64,000 nt of DNA from Allobosea sp. 117 (GTDB lineage Bacteria; Pseudomonadota; Alphaproteobacteria; Rhizobiales; Xanthobacteraceae), in assembly GCF_000702305.1 (NCBI RefSeq), contig NZ_JNLC01000001.1, forward strand, positions 164,014 through 228,013, in the 5' to 3' direction. The notes beneath the pieces are model-generated. The model did not search any database. It saw only the letters and a program-made list of their open reading frames with translations, and had not been told where the DNA came from. The position numbers and the translations under genes are program-made. Every line of letters starts with the position of its first letter. Within the stretch, counting starts at the first letter, position 1. This document shows, in pieces, positions 9,038 through 17,696 of this stretch.

Positions 9038-11673
9038 CATCCGCCGACGCAGCGACCCCGAAGATCGCGGTGGTCATCCCGGTCTTCCGCCACAGCGCGC
9101 TGGTCTTCGACGCTCTCGCCTCGCTGCTCGCCCAGCCTTCGTTCGAGGAGCATGAGGTCGTCATCGTCGACGACGGCTGCCCGAACGTGCAGACGGCCGC
9201 GACCCTTGCCGGGCTCTCCGACCTTCATCCGAACATCCATTACCTCCGCCAGATCAATCGCGGGCTGAGCGGCGCGCGCAATCGCGGCATCACCTACGCG
9301 CTCGAACATTTTCCCGCCTGCGAGGCGATCTTCTTCCTCGATGCGGACAACCGTCTCGAACCCCACGCCTTCGCGCGCTTCGAATGGGCGCTGGCCGAGC
9401 GTCCGGCGGACTGGTTCTACCCGGACATCCGCATGTTCGGGTTCGAGTGGAACACCGATTATTCCGGGCCGTTCCGCCGGCTGGGGCTGATGTCCAGCAA
9501 TATCTGCGAGGCGGGCAGCCTGGTGCGCACCCGCGTCTTCAGGAGCGGCGCGCGCTTCGACGAGGCGATGCGCGAGGGCTTCGAGGACTGGGAGTTCTGG
9601 CTGAATTGCCTCGAACGGGGCTTTCGCGGCGAGCACCTGCCCGATTCCGGCTTCCGCTACCGCAAGCGCGCCGAGAGCATGCTGTCGGAATCGCACCGGG
9701 TGGCGGAATCCATCCTCGCCTATATGGACCGCAAGCACCCGTGGCGCAGCGACCTTTCCGTGCTCAGCGCGCTGGAGCATGTCGAGGCGCCGCGCTACGC
9801 CATCATCGACACCGATAGCGGCCAAGTGAGGCTGACCAGCGATCCGAGGCTCGAAGGCGAGACGCTTTCGCTCGACGCCTATGCGCAGCGCCTGCGCGAG
9901 GCGAGCGCCCGGCCCAACTGGCATACGGCGGGCGGCTACGTCGTCATGGCGTCGGGCGCGGTGCTGGAGCGGCTGGCCTCCTACGGCCTGCTCAATTCCC
10001 TGCTCTGGGACATGGAGTTCCAGCTCGAGGAGCAGCACATCGTCGCCTGGTCGCTGGAGCCGGGAAAAGGCGGCCGCATCAGCCTGGAGAAGGCAGAGTA
10101 CTCGCCCGATGTGCCGGTCCACGCCATCGGCATACGGATGAACGCGCTGCGGCGGGTGATCGTCGATCCGGGCCGGGCGCTGGCCAACGGCATATTGACG
10201 GCCAATCCCGACATCAAATTCTGCCGGCGCAGGCTCGCTCTGCCGGAGGGTGCCGACGCGTTCGAGGGGCGCGGCGATGCGGTGCGCCGGCTCGTCGACT
10301 TCTGCCTGCGACTGGGCGAGGCGGGCTTTCCCCTGCCGTGGGGCGGCCGGTACGACGTCGCGGTGGGGACCCACGATCTCGCCGATCTCGCGATCGCCTC
10401 CCGCCTGAAGTTCGACGGCAGCATTGCGAGCAATAAGGTCGGGTCGCGCCGCGGGCGCATCGCCTTCGCGCTGCCGATCGTCGAGTTCGGCGGGGTCGAG
10501 AAGGTCACCACCTTCGTGGCGAAGGAAATGCGCCGGGCCGGATACGAGGTCGATCTCTTCGTGCTCGGCCCCTCCAGCCTGGCGCTGCGCGGCGACCACG
10601 CCGAGGCGTTCGATTCAACCTTCATCGTCGACCAGTTCCCTTTCAACCGCTTCGACGGCTTTGCCTATCTCGGCACGCAATTGCCCAGCCTCAGCGCTCC
10701 GAAGGAATGCACGCACCTCACCAGCCTGCTCTCGGCCTATGAGGCGGTCTTCAGTTGCCATGCGGCCGACGCGCTCGGCTCGTTCGCGGCGTTGCGCAAG
10801 CTCGGCGTCGTGACGGTGAATTATCTGCATCTGCTGGAGTACACGCTCGGCGGGCGCATGGTCGGCCTGCCGATCATCGGCCTTGCCTATGAGCATGCGA
10901 CCGACCTGATGCTGACCTGCTCCCGGCGCCTCGCCACCGAGCTCGGCATGATGGGCGTCCCTGGCCACAAGATCGCGGTGGTGCCGAACGCGCCGGGCAT
11001 GAATCGCGACGAGGCGCGGATCGCCGCCGCGCGGGCCGAGCGCGCGCGCCGCCATGCCGCCGGCGAACCGCTGAACGTCGTCTATTTCGGGCGGTTCGAC
11101 TTCCAGAAGGGCATGGACCGGCTGTTCGCCCTGTTCGCCGCGCTGCGGACGGAGCCGACGCGGTTCCGGCTTTCCGTCATAGGCGGTTCGGTCGTCGGCC
11201 GGTTTTCCGGCTCGCTCGGCCATCTCTCGGACGCCGTGCAGCCGGCGGTCTATGACGAGGCCGGCATCGCCGACATCTACGAATGGGCCGACGTGCTGGT
11301 GCTGCCGTCGCGCTTCGAGGGCGCGCCGCTCTCCATACTGGAGGCGAAGATGTACGGCGTCGTGCCGGTGGCGACCGATGTCGGCGCGGTCAGCGAGATC
11401 ATCGCGGATGGCGAGGACGGCTTCCTGGTGAAGGAGGACGACCCTGTGGCGGACATGATCGGCCTGATGGACCGCCTCGCGGCCGATCGCACGCTCCTTG
11501 CCGCGATGTCGGAGCGTGCCGTTGCCTCGGCCGACGGGCTGACATGGTCGCGCAGCGTCGCGCCCCTGCTGGGCCGCCTCGAGGAGCTGATCGCCGCCCG
11601 GCGGCGCGACATTCCGGGCATCGAGAAGATCGTGCCCGAACTCGCGAGCCTCGGCGCCCAGAAGCGCCGCTGA
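9034..11673 (+). CDS. GT2-GT4 fusion glycosyltransferase
   Basis: An 879-residue protein with two glycosyltransferase domains. The first, GT2/GT-A (about residues 8-250), shows IAVVIPVFRHSALVFDALAS, VIVDDGCPN and FFLDADNRLEP, the last being the DxD-like metal site. The second, GT4/GT-B (about 480-850), begins GRIAFALPIVEFGGVEKV and contains VVYFGRFDFQKGMDRLF and LPSRFEGAPLSILEAKMYGV, which is the nucleotide-sugar site. The start is a GTG whose last two bases overlap the TGA of the gene before it, giving translational coupling. The middle section (about 250-480) is not assigned. It is likely cytoplasmic and part of the same glycan pathway as the other transferases here. Confidence 0.88.
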   Translation: MTSADAATPKIAVVIPVFRHSALVFDALASLLAQPSFEEHEVVIVDDGCPNVQTAATLAGLSDLHPNIHYLRQINRGLSGARNRGITYALEHFPACEAIFFLDADNRLEPHAFARFEWALAERPADWFYPDIRMFGFEWNTDYSGPFRRLGLMSSNICEAGSLVRTRVFRSGARFDEAMREGFEDWEFWLNCLERGFRGEHLPDSGFRYRKRAESMLSESHRVAESILAYMDRKHPWRSDLSVLSALEHVEAPRYAIIDTDSGQVRLTSDPRLEGETLSLDAYAQRLREASARPNWHTAGGYVVMASGAVLERLASYGLLNSLLWDMEFQLEEQHIVAWSLEPGKGGRISLEKAEYSPDVPVHAIGIRMNALRRVIVDPGRALANGILTANPDIKFCRRRLALPEGADAFEGRGDAVRRLVDFCLRLGEAGFPLPWGGRYDVAVGTHDLADLAIASRLKFDGSIASNKVGSRRGRIAFALPIVEFGGVEKVTTFVAKEMRRAGYEVDLFVLGPSSLALRGDHAEAFDSTFIVDQFPFNRFDGFAYLGTQLPSLSAPKECTHLTSLLSAYEAVFSCHAADALGSFAALRKLGVVTVNYLHLLEYTLGGRMVGLPIIGLAYEHATDLMLTCSRRLATELGMMGVPGHKIAVVPNAPGMNRDEARIAAARAERARRHAAGEPLNVVYFGRFDFQKGMDRLFALFAALRTEPTRFRLSVIGGSVVGRFSGSLGHLSDAVQPAVYDEAGIADIYEWADVLVLPSRFEGAPLSILEAKMYGVVPVATDVGAVSEIIADGEDGFLVKEDDPVADMIGLMDRLAADRTLLAAMSERAVASADGLTWSRSVAPLLGRLEELIAARRRDIPGIEKIVPELASLGAQKRR

Positions 11674-11893
11674 CAGCGGCGCAGCTTGTCGCGCGGGCAA
11701 CGCTGCCTTTTCCTTAGCCATCATGCCTTGGAGCTGCGGGCCATGGCACGGGCCGTTTGACGCGCGCCCTGCGCCCGGCACGGTCCTTTTCGGGTCCTGC
11801 GGCCGGATAATCGCGGATTCCTGCCGTTCCGCGCGCTTATCGCTCCTCTTCTGCCAGCGGCAAGGAGAACTGGCACGGGGTTTGCTCTTCAAG

Positions 11894-11905
11894 CTTGCAT
11901 ACAAG
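11894..11905. promoter_or_regulatory. GntR-type operator before the importer operon
   Basis: CTTGCATACAAG differs from its own reverse complement at only two central positions. It lies 17 bases before the ATG of the GntR regulator. FCD-type GntR proteins commonly bind short palindromes with TTG and CAA arms, so autorepression is a reasonable inference. Confidence 0.55.
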
Positions 11906-11922
11906 TTTCGTGAGCAAGCGTG

Positions 11923-12678
11923 ATGAACCCGTCCACCGCCAATATCGAGGAAGCCATCCTCTCCGCCATTCTGGCGGGGCGGATCGCGCCGGGCACCCGG
12001 CTCGGTGAGCAGAAGCTCGCCGACCTCTTCAGCGTGTCGCGCACCCGCGTGCGCGAGGCGATGATGCGGCTGGAGACGCGCGGGGTGGTGCAGGTCAGCG
12101 CTCGGCGCGGCTGGTACGTGGTCGAGCCTTCGGCCGAGGAGGCGCGCGAAGCCTTCCATACGCGGCGGGTGATCGAGACCGGCCTGCTCCACACCGTCCG
12201 CGACATCTCGCCCAAGGCGCTCGGCAGCCTGAAGGAGCATGTCGCCGCCGAGCGCGCGGCGATCGAGAGCGGCGACGTCGGCTCGCGCGCCTGCCTGCTT
12301 GGCGACTTCCACATCCATCTCGCCGATGTCCTCGGCAACCGCCTGCTGACCGAGATCATCCGCGACCTCACTGCCCGCACCACCCTGATCTCGATGCTCT
12401 ACCAGCCGACCGAGAAAGCCGAGGAATCCAGCCACGACCACGAGGACATCGTGGCGGCGCTGGAGGCGCGCGACTTCGAGCGCGCCGCGAGCCTGATGGC
12501 CGAGCACATCGACAATGTCGAAGCCGGGCTCGACCTCGACACCAAGCCCGATCCGCTCGCCTCGCTGCGCGAGCTGCTGTCGCCTTCGACCTTCGCCGGC
12601 TCACCGCCTTCCATGCCTCATGCGCACACGCACGGGGCACCGCATGCACAGCCTTCCTCTCAACGGACCAAGGATTGA
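11923..12678 (+). CDS. GntR-family transcriptional regulator (FCD subfamily)
   Basis: A 251-residue regulator. Residues about 8-70 form the winged helix-turn-helix (LGEQKLADLFSVSRTRVREAMMRLETRGVVQV). The rest is an all-helical FCD effector domain with the metal-binding pattern, for example GDFHIHLADVLGNRLLTEI. A GTG directly precedes the ATG used here. The tail is unusual, rich in His, Pro and Ser (HAHTHGAPHAQPSSQ). The gene stops three bases before the binding-protein gene, so it leads a five-gene operon and probably senses the importer's substrate or a product of it. No catabolic enzyme is encoded in the operon, so the ligand is open. Confidence 0.93.
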   Translation: MNPSTANIEEAILSAILAGRIAPGTRLGEQKLADLFSVSRTRVREAMMRLETRGVVQVSARRGWYVVEPSAEEAREAFHTRRVIETGLLHTVRDISPKALGSLKEHVAAERAAIESGDVGSRACLLGDFHIHLADVLGNRLLTEIIRDLTARTTLISMLYQPTEKAEESSHDHEDIVAALEARDFERAASLMAEHIDNVEAGLDLDTKPDPLASLRELLSPSTFAGSPPSMPHAHTHGAPHAQPSSQRTKD

Positions 12679-12681
12679 CCG

Positions 12682-13473
12682 ATGAACCGTCGCTTCTTCC
12701 TCGCCGCCCTCGCCGGAGGGTTCCTCGCCGCCGCCATCGGGCTGCCGGATATCGCCAAGGCCGATGCGCTCGCCGACATTCTGGCGCGCAAGACCATCCG
12801 CATCGCGGTGCCGCAGGACTTTCCGCCCTTCGGCAGCGTCGGCGCCGACATGGCGCCCAAGGGCTATGACGTCGACATGGCGAAGCTGATCGCCGGCAAG
12901 CTCGGCGTGAAGCTGGAGCTGGTGCCGGTGACCAGCGCCAACCGCATCCCGTATCTGCAGACCAACAAGGTCGATCTCGTCATCTCCTCGCTCGGCAAGA
13001 ACCCCGAGCGCGAGAAGGTCATCGACTTCTCGACCGCCTATGCGCCGTTCTTCAACGGCGTGTTCGGCCCGGCCGGCGTCGCGGTGAAGGATGCGGCCGG
13101 TCTTTCCGGCAAGACCATCGGTGTGACGCGCGGCGCGGTCGAGGATCTGGAGCTCACCAAGATCGCCCCCGCCGACGCCACCATCAAGCGCTACGAGGAC
13201 AATAACGGCACCATCTCGGCCTTCCTCTCGGGTCAGGTCGATGTCGTCGCCACCGGCAATGTCGTGGCGGCGGCGATCATTGCCCGCAACCCGCCGAAGA
13301 AGCCGGAGATCAAGTTCCTGATCAAGAACTCGCCCTGCTACATCGGCCTCAACAAGAACGAGCCGGCGCTGCTGGAGAAGGTCAACGCGATCATCGCCGG
13401 CGCCAAGGCCGACGGCGCGCTCAACAAGATCGCGCAGCAGTGGCTCGGCGCCGACCTGCCGGCCGACATCTGA
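12682..13473 (+). CDS. Polar amino-acid ABC transporter, periplasmic binding protein
   Basis: A 263-residue family-3 solute-binding protein. It begins with an export signal, MNRRFFLAALAGGFLAAAIG, containing a double arginine, with cleavage likely after IAKADA. The mature part starts with the typical IRIAVPQDFPPFGSVGAD and continues GYDVDMAKLIAGKLGVKLEL and TNKVDLVISSLGKNPEREK, the motif line of amino-acid binding proteins such as HisJ and FliY. It delivers substrate to the two permeases encoded next. The exact amino acid cannot be read from the sequence. Confidence 0.92.
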   Translation: MNRRFFLAALAGGFLAAAIGLPDIAKADALADILARKTIRIAVPQDFPPFGSVGADMAPKGYDVDMAKLIAGKLGVKLELVPVTSANRIPYLQTNKVDLVISSLGKNPEREKVIDFSTAYAPFFNGVFGPAGVAVKDAAGLSGKTIGVTRGAVEDLELTKIAPADATIKRYEDNNGTISAFLSGQVDVVATGNVVAAAIIARNPPKKPEIKFLIKNSPCYIGLNKNEPALLEKVNAIIAGAKADGALNKIAQQWLGADLPADI

Positions 13474-13483
13474 CCGACGCATC

Positions 13484-13507
13484 GGAGCGGCCCGGGGCGG
13501 CCGCTCC
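13484..13507 (+). terminator. Intercistronic hairpin after binding-protein gene
   Basis: A perfect 9-base stem GGAGCGGCC / GGCCGCTCC with a 6-base GC loop lies just after the binding-protein stop (13473) and before the first permease. Such hairpins often stabilise the upstream message or cause partial termination so that binding protein is made in excess. No T run follows, so full termination is unlikely. Confidence 0.5.
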
Positions 13508-13554
13508 CCATCATCCTAGTGGGCGCTTCCCGAACAGAGGACGGGGGACGGGGC

Positions 13555-14232
13555 ATGGCTTATGCGTTCGATTTCGGCTGGCTGGTCGAATACTGGCCGG
13601 TCCTGCTCAAGGGCATCGGCATCACCTTGGAGCTGACGGTGATAGGAGGTCTGCTCGGGGTGTCGCTCGGCATCGCCTGCGCCTGGGCGCGGGCGCTCGG
13701 TCCGGCATGGCTGCGGCCTTTCGTTTCCGCCTATGTGGAAATGATCCGCAACACGCCGTTCCTGATCCAGCTCTTCTTCATCTTCTTCGGCCTGCCGGCG
13801 CTCGGCTTCCGGCTCGGCGAGCTGGAGGCGGCCAACCTCGCCATGGTGATCAATCTCGGCGCCTATAGCTGCGAGATCATCCGCGCCGGCATCCAGGCGA
13901 CGCCGCGTGGCCAGTTCGAGGCCGGCGCTAGCCTCGGCATGACGCGCTTCGAGACCTTCCGGCATGTGGTACTCGTGCCGGCGTTGCAGCGCATCTGGCC
14001 GGCGCTGTCCTCGCAGATCGTCATCGTGATGCTGGGCTCCTCGGTGGTCTCGCAGATCGCGGCGGAGGACCTCACCTTCGCGGCGAACTTCATCCAGTCG
14101 CGGACCTTCCGGGCGTTCGAGACCTATTTCGTCTCGACCCTCATCTATCTCGCCCTCGCGATCCTGCTCCGGCAGGTGCTGCGCGGGGTCGGCTGGAGCA
14201 TCTTCCCCAAGCGTGGAGCGGCGGCGCGATGA
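13555..14232 (+). CDS. Polar amino-acid ABC transporter permease 1
   Basis: A 225-residue inner-membrane protein of the HisM/GlnP type. It has about five hydrophobic segments and the cytoplasmic EAA-type loop (IQATPRGQFEAGASLGMTRFETF) that docks on the ATPase. The motif VEMIRNTPFLIQLFFIFFGLP is characteristic of the family. I place the start at the ATG at 13555 after GGACGGGG; an upstream GTG at 13519 would add twelve unlikely residues. Its stop overlaps the next ATG by four bases. Confidence 0.92.
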   Translation: MAYAFDFGWLVEYWPVLLKGIGITLELTVIGGLLGVSLGIACAWARALGPAWLRPFVSAYVEMIRNTPFLIQLFFIFFGLPALGFRLGELEAANLAMVINLGAYSCEIIRAGIQATPRGQFEAGASLGMTRFETFRHVVLVPALQRIWPALSSQIVIVMLGSSVVSQIAAEDLTFAANFIQSRTFRAFETYFVSTLIYLALAILLRQVLRGVGWSIFPKRGAAAR

Positions 14233-14888
14233 GCGAGTTCACCCTCTGGGACATCCTGCGCAACCTCTTGCTGGCGACCCGCTGGACCATTGTGCTGTCG
14301 CTGGTCTCCTTCGTCGGCGGCAGCCTCGTCGGCGCGCTGCTGCTGCTCCTGCGCATCGGCTACAACAAGGCGGGCCGTGTCTTCGCGCGCGGCTATATCG
14401 AGCTCTTCCAGGGCACGCCGCTGCTGATGCAGCTCTTCCTCGCCTTCTTCGGGCTGGGGCTGTTCGGCATCGACGTGCCGGCCTGGCTCGCCGCCGGCCT
14501 CGCGCTGATCCTGTGGACCGCGGCCTTCCTCGCCGAGATCTGGCGCGGCTGCGTCGAGGCCATCGCCAAGGGCCAGTGGGAGGCCTCCTCCAGCCTCGGC
14601 ATGGGGTACATCCAGCAGATGCGCTACGTGATCCTGCCGCAGGCGCTGAAGATCGCCGTGCCGCCGACCGTCGGCTTCTCGGTGCAGGTCGTCAAAGGCA
14701 CGGCGCTGACCTCCATCATCGGCTTCGTCGAACTGTCCAAGGCCGGAACCGTGGTGACCAATGCCACCTTCGAGCCCTTCACCGTCTACGGCCTCGTCGC
14801 GCTGATCTATTTCTGCCTGTGCTGGCCGCTCTCCAAGTCTTCCCAGATCCTCGAGAGGAAGCTCAATGTCGCTCATCGAAATCACTGA
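14229..14888 (+). CDS. Polar amino-acid ABC transporter permease 2
   Basis: A 219-residue inner-membrane partner of the preceding permease, starting in an ATGA overlap. The family signature is IELFQGTPLLMQLFLAFFGL, followed by the ATPase-contact loop (EAIAKGQWEASSSLGMGYIQ). The two permeases form a heterodimeric channel. The 3' end overlaps the ATPase gene by 23 bases, consistent with tight co-translation. Confidence 0.92.
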   Translation: MSEFTLWDILRNLLLATRWTIVLSLVSFVGGSLVGALLLLLRIGYNKAGRVFARGYIELFQGTPLLMQLFLAFFGLGLFGIDVPAWLAAGLALILWTAAFLAEIWRGCVEAIAKGQWEASSSLGMGYIQQMRYVILPQALKIAVPPTVGFSVQVVKGTALTSIIGFVELSKAGTVVTNATFEPFTVYGLVALIYFCLCWPLSKSSQILERKLNVAHRNH

Positions 14889-15591
14889 AGTGAAGAAGCG
14901 CTTCGGCGACAACGAAGTGCTGAAGGGCATCAATATCGACGTCGAGCCCGGCGAGGTGATCGCCATCATCGGCAAGTCCGGCTCGGGCAAGTCGACGCTG
15001 CTGCGCTGCATCAACGGGCTGGAGACCATCGACGAGGGCTCCATCTCGGTGGCCGGCGCGCAGCTTCTGCCGGACGATCTGCACCTGAAGGCACTGCGGC
15101 TGAAGGTCGGGATGATCTTTCAGGGGTTCAACCTGTTTCCGCACCTGACCGCCGGCAAGAACGTGATGCTCTCGCAGATGGTGGTGAAGAAGACGCCCAA
15201 GGCCGAGGCCGAGGTGATGGCCAAGAAGATGCTCGACCGGGTAGGGCTCGGCCACAAGTTCGACGCCTATCCCGACCAGCTCTCCGGCGGCCAGCAGCAG
15301 CGCGTCGCCATCGCCCGCGCACTCGCCATGCAGCCGATCGCGCTGCTCTGCGACGAGATCACCTCGGCGCTCGATCCCGAGCTGGTCAACGAGGTGCTGG
15401 CGGTGGTGAAGGAGCTCGCCTCCGAGGGCATGACGCTGCTGATGGTCACCCACGAGATGCGTTTCGCCCGCGACGTGTGCTCGCGCGTCGTGTTCATGCA
15501 TCAGGGCCGGGTGCACGAGATCGGGCCGCCGGGCGAGGTGTTCGCCAATCCGCAGACGCCGGAACTCAAGCAGTTCCTCGGCATGCAGTGA
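14866..15591 (+). CDS. Polar amino-acid ABC transporter ATPase
   Basis: A 241-residue nucleotide-binding protein of the GlnQ/HisP type. It has Walker [10 protein letters not shown] (around residue 39), Q-loop [13 protein letters not shown], signature LSGGQQQR, Walker [14 protein letters not shown] and H-loop MVTHEM. The Walker B aspartate-glutamate is intact, so it should hydrolyse ATP normally. It closes the five-gene operon and ends seven bases from the convergent GlxA-type gene. There is no room for a separate terminator, so some read-through is expected. Confidence 0.94.
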   Translation: MSLIEITEVKKRFGDNEVLKGINIDVEPGEVIAIIGKSGSGKSTLLRCINGLETIDEGSISVAGAQLLPDDLHLKALRLKVGMIFQGFNLFPHLTAGKNVMLSQMVVKKTPKAEAEVMAKKMLDRVGLGHKFDAYPDQLSGGQQQRVAIARALAMQPIALLCDEITSALDPELVNEVLAVVKELASEGMTLLMVTHEMRFARDVCSRVVFMHQGRVHEIGPPGEVFANPQTPELKQFLGMQ

Positions 15592-15597
15592 GGCGCC

Positions 15598-16587
15598 TCA
15601 CGCGGCGACGTCGCGCTCGCCGGCGAAGAAGCGCTGCCGGTAGTCGCCCGGCGACAGGCCGACGATGCGATGGAAGACCCGGCGGAACGCCGCCGGGTCC
15701 TCATAGCCGACCGACCAGGCGATCTGGTCGACCGGCCGGCGGGTGAATTCCAGCAGCTCGCGCGCCTTGCCGATGCGCAGGTGCTGCGCATATTCGGTCG
15801 GCCGCATGCCGGTCGCCGCCTTGAAGCGGCGCAGGAAGGTGCGCTCCTCAAGGCCCGCCTGCTGCGCCATCTGCGTGACGTCGACATCGCGCGCGGTCTT
15901 GGCCTGCAGCCAGTGCTGGACCTTCAATATCGCCTCGTCGCCATGGGTGAGGCGGGGCGAGAAGCTGCTGTAATGCCGCTGCTCGCGGCCCGCGGGATCG
16001 ATCAGCAGGAATTTGGCGGTCTCGACCATCACGGTCGGTCCGAGCAGCCGGTCGACGAGCCGCATGCCGAGATCGGTCCAGGCCATGATGCCGCCGGCGG
16101 TGACGATGTCGCCGTCCTCGATCAGCATCCGGTCGGGCTCCATCAGCACCTTCGGGAAACGGGCGCGGAAGACATCGGCGAAGTGCCAGTGCGTGGTGGC
16201 GGCGCGTCCATCGAGCAGGCCGGTGGCGGCCAGCACGAAGGAGCCGGCGCAGACCGAGGCGAGGGTCGAGCCGTGCGCGTGATGGTCGAGCAGCCAGCCG
16301 GCATAGGGCGCGGCCTCCTCGACGTTTGAAGGAGCGGTGAGGCGGCCCGGCACCACCAGCACGTCGGCGCGGCCGCCATATCCGGGATGGGTGTCGAACA
16401 CCCGCGTGAAGCCACCGTCCTCCCCGCGCAGCCAATGGCTGACCCGCAGCGGCGCGCCGCCGCGCTCGACCGAGTAGCGGCTCGCCACAGCGAACAGGTC
16501 CGTCATGCCGTGGACCATGGCGATCTGGCAGTCCGGATAGATCAGCAGGCCGACTTCCGCCTTCGCTGCCGGGGTCGCTTTCATCAT
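15598..16587 (-). CDS. GlxA-family AraC-type transcriptional regulator
   Basis: A 329-residue regulator with an N-terminal DJ-1/PfpI-like domain (about residues 10-195) and a C-terminal AraC double helix-turn-helix (about 225-320). The first shows the elbow ASVCAGSFVLAATGLLDG with a cysteine where the class I amidotransferase nucleophile sits. The second contains VTQMAQQAGLEERTFLRRFK and IAWSVGYEDPAAFRRVFHR. Members of this family regulate arginine, carnitine or glycine-betaine catabolism, though many are unassigned. It is divergent from the hydrolase gene, which is its most likely target. Confidence 0.92.
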   Translation of the reverse strand: MMKATPAAKAEVGLLIYPDCQIAMVHGMTDLFAVASRYSVERGGAPLRVSHWLRGEDGGFTRVFDTHPGYGGRADVLVVPGRLTAPSNVEEAAPYAGWLLDHHAHGSTLASVCAGSFVLAATGLLDGRAATTHWHFADVFRARFPKVLMEPDRMLIEDGDIVTAGGIMAWTDLGMRLVDRLLGPTVMVETAKFLLIDPAGREQRHYSSFSPRLTHGDEAILKVQHWLQAKTARDVDVTQMAQQAGLEERTFLRRFKAATGMRPTEYAQHLRIGKARELLEFTRRPVDQIAWSVGYEDPAAFRRVFHRIVGLSPGDYRQRFFAGERDVAA

Positions 16588-16611
16588 TTTCGCCTCGTGT
16601 CAGTTTCGGCT

Positions 16612-16623
16612 CGACATATGTCG
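16612..16623. promoter_or_regulatory. Palindrome in divergent glxA-like/hydrolase promoter
   Basis: CGACATATGTCG is a perfect 12-base palindrome in the 127-base spacer between the divergent regulator and hydrolase genes. Its position suits an operator for the neighbouring regulator, but AraC proteins more often bind direct repeats, so another factor is equally possible. Confidence 0.4.
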
Positions 16624-16714
16624 GAACTGCCAATCCTGACCATGCCGGAGATCGCCTATCCCTACAAGCACCGGGCGCCAACGCCCACCACGCAAGCGAA
16701 CAGGGGATACTGCG

Positions 16715-17542
16715 ATGACCACGATCACCACCAAGGACGGCACCCGCATCTTCTTCAAGGAGCTGGGTCCCAAGGACGGGCAGCCGATCGTCTTCTCCCA
16801 TGGCTGGCCGCTGACCGGCGATGCCTGGGACGCGCAACTGGTGTTCTTCGCCAACAAGGGCTACCGCACCATCGCCCATGACCGGCGCAGCCATGGCCGC
16901 TCCGACCAGGTCTGGCAGAACAACAACATGGACCAGTATGCCGACGACCTCGGCGAGCTGATCGAGCAGCTCGACCTGAAGAACGCGGTGCTGGTCGGCC
17001 ACTCGACGGGCGGCGGCGAGGTCACCCGCTATGTCGGTCGCCACGGCACCGGCCGCGTCGCCAAGCTGGCGCTGATCGGCGCCGTGCCGCCGCTGATGCT
17101 GAAGACCGAAGCCAATCCCGGCGGCCTGCCGATCGAGGTGTTCGACGGCATCCGCAAGGGCACCTACGACAACCGTTCGCAGTTCTTCAAAGACCTCACC
17201 ATCCCGTTCTACGGCTACAACCGCGAGGGCGCGGTGGTCTCGGAGGGTATCCGCGAGGGCTTCTGGCTGCAGGGCATGATGGGCGGGCTGAAGGGTCAGC
17301 TCGACAGCATCCGCGCCTTCTCGGAGAGCGACTTCCACGAGGACCTGAAGCGGTTTGACAAGCCGACGCTGGTGCTGCATGGCGACGACGACCAGATCGT
17401 GCCGATCGGCGCCTCGGCGCTGGAGACGGTGAAGATCGTCAAGCACGCGGTGCTGAAGGTCTATGAAGGCGCCGACCACGGCCTGACGCAGACCCACCAG
17501 GACCGCTTCAACGCCGACCTGCTCGCCTTCATCGAAGGCTGA
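16715..17542 (+). CDS. Alpha/beta hydrolase, non-heme chloroperoxidase-like
   Basis: A 275-residue cytoplasmic alpha/beta-hydrolase. The triad is visible: S97 in [10 protein letters not shown]226 in HGDDDQIVP and H255 in GADHGL. The oxyanion region [11 protein letters not shown] and the stretch [16 protein letters not shown] are typical of the cofactor-free haloperoxidase/esterase group. These enzymes act as esterases or perhydrolases in vitro, and the natural substrate is usually unknown. The gene has its own strong terminator and is divergent from the GlxA-type regulator, which may control it. Confidence 0.92.
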   Translation: MTTITTKDGTRIFFKELGPKDGQPIVFSHGWPLTGDAWDAQLVFFANKGYRTIAHDRRSHGRSDQVWQNNNMDQYADDLGELIEQLDLKNAVLVGHSTGGGEVTRYVGRHGTGRVAKLALIGAVPPLMLKTEANPGGLPIEVFDGIRKGTYDNRSQFFKDLTIPFYGYNREGAVVSEGIREGFWLQGMMGGLKGQLDSIRAFSESDFHEDLKRFDKPTLVLHGDDDQIVPIGASALETVKIVKHAVLKVYEGADHGLTQTHQDRFNADLLAFIEG

Positions 17543-17563
17543 TCCTCCTCGCTCCACGTTGAT

Positions 17564-17589
17564 GGCGGGCGCCGCGACCGGCGCCCGCC
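17564..17589 (+). terminator. Rho-independent-like terminator after hydrolase
   Basis: A perfect 10-base GC stem GGCGGGCGCC / GGCGCCCGCC with loop GCGACC starts 22 bases after the hydrolase stop and is followed by AATTTG. The T run is short but the stem is very stable. Confidence 0.65.
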
Positions 17590-17631
17590 AATTTGCGTGG
17601 GAAGGGGGTTTTCGGCATTGCGCTTATAAAA

Positions 17632-17642
17632 TTGTCTGACAA
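17632..17642. promoter_or_regulatory. GntR-type operator, perfect TTGTC-T-GACAA palindrome
   Basis: TTGTCTGACAA is a perfect odd-centred palindrome just after a TATAAA box (17625-17630), where a bound repressor would block transcription of the dehydrogenase gene at 17697. Related copies occur before other genes of the region (19879, 24868, 25064, 32056, 34145). The GntR regulator encoded at 32154 is the obvious candidate to bind it. Confidence 0.55.
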
Positions 17643-17696
17643 GCTGGCGCCCCTGTGCCGCGGTGCGATGGCGCCGCTTCGAGGAGAGACTTCGTC

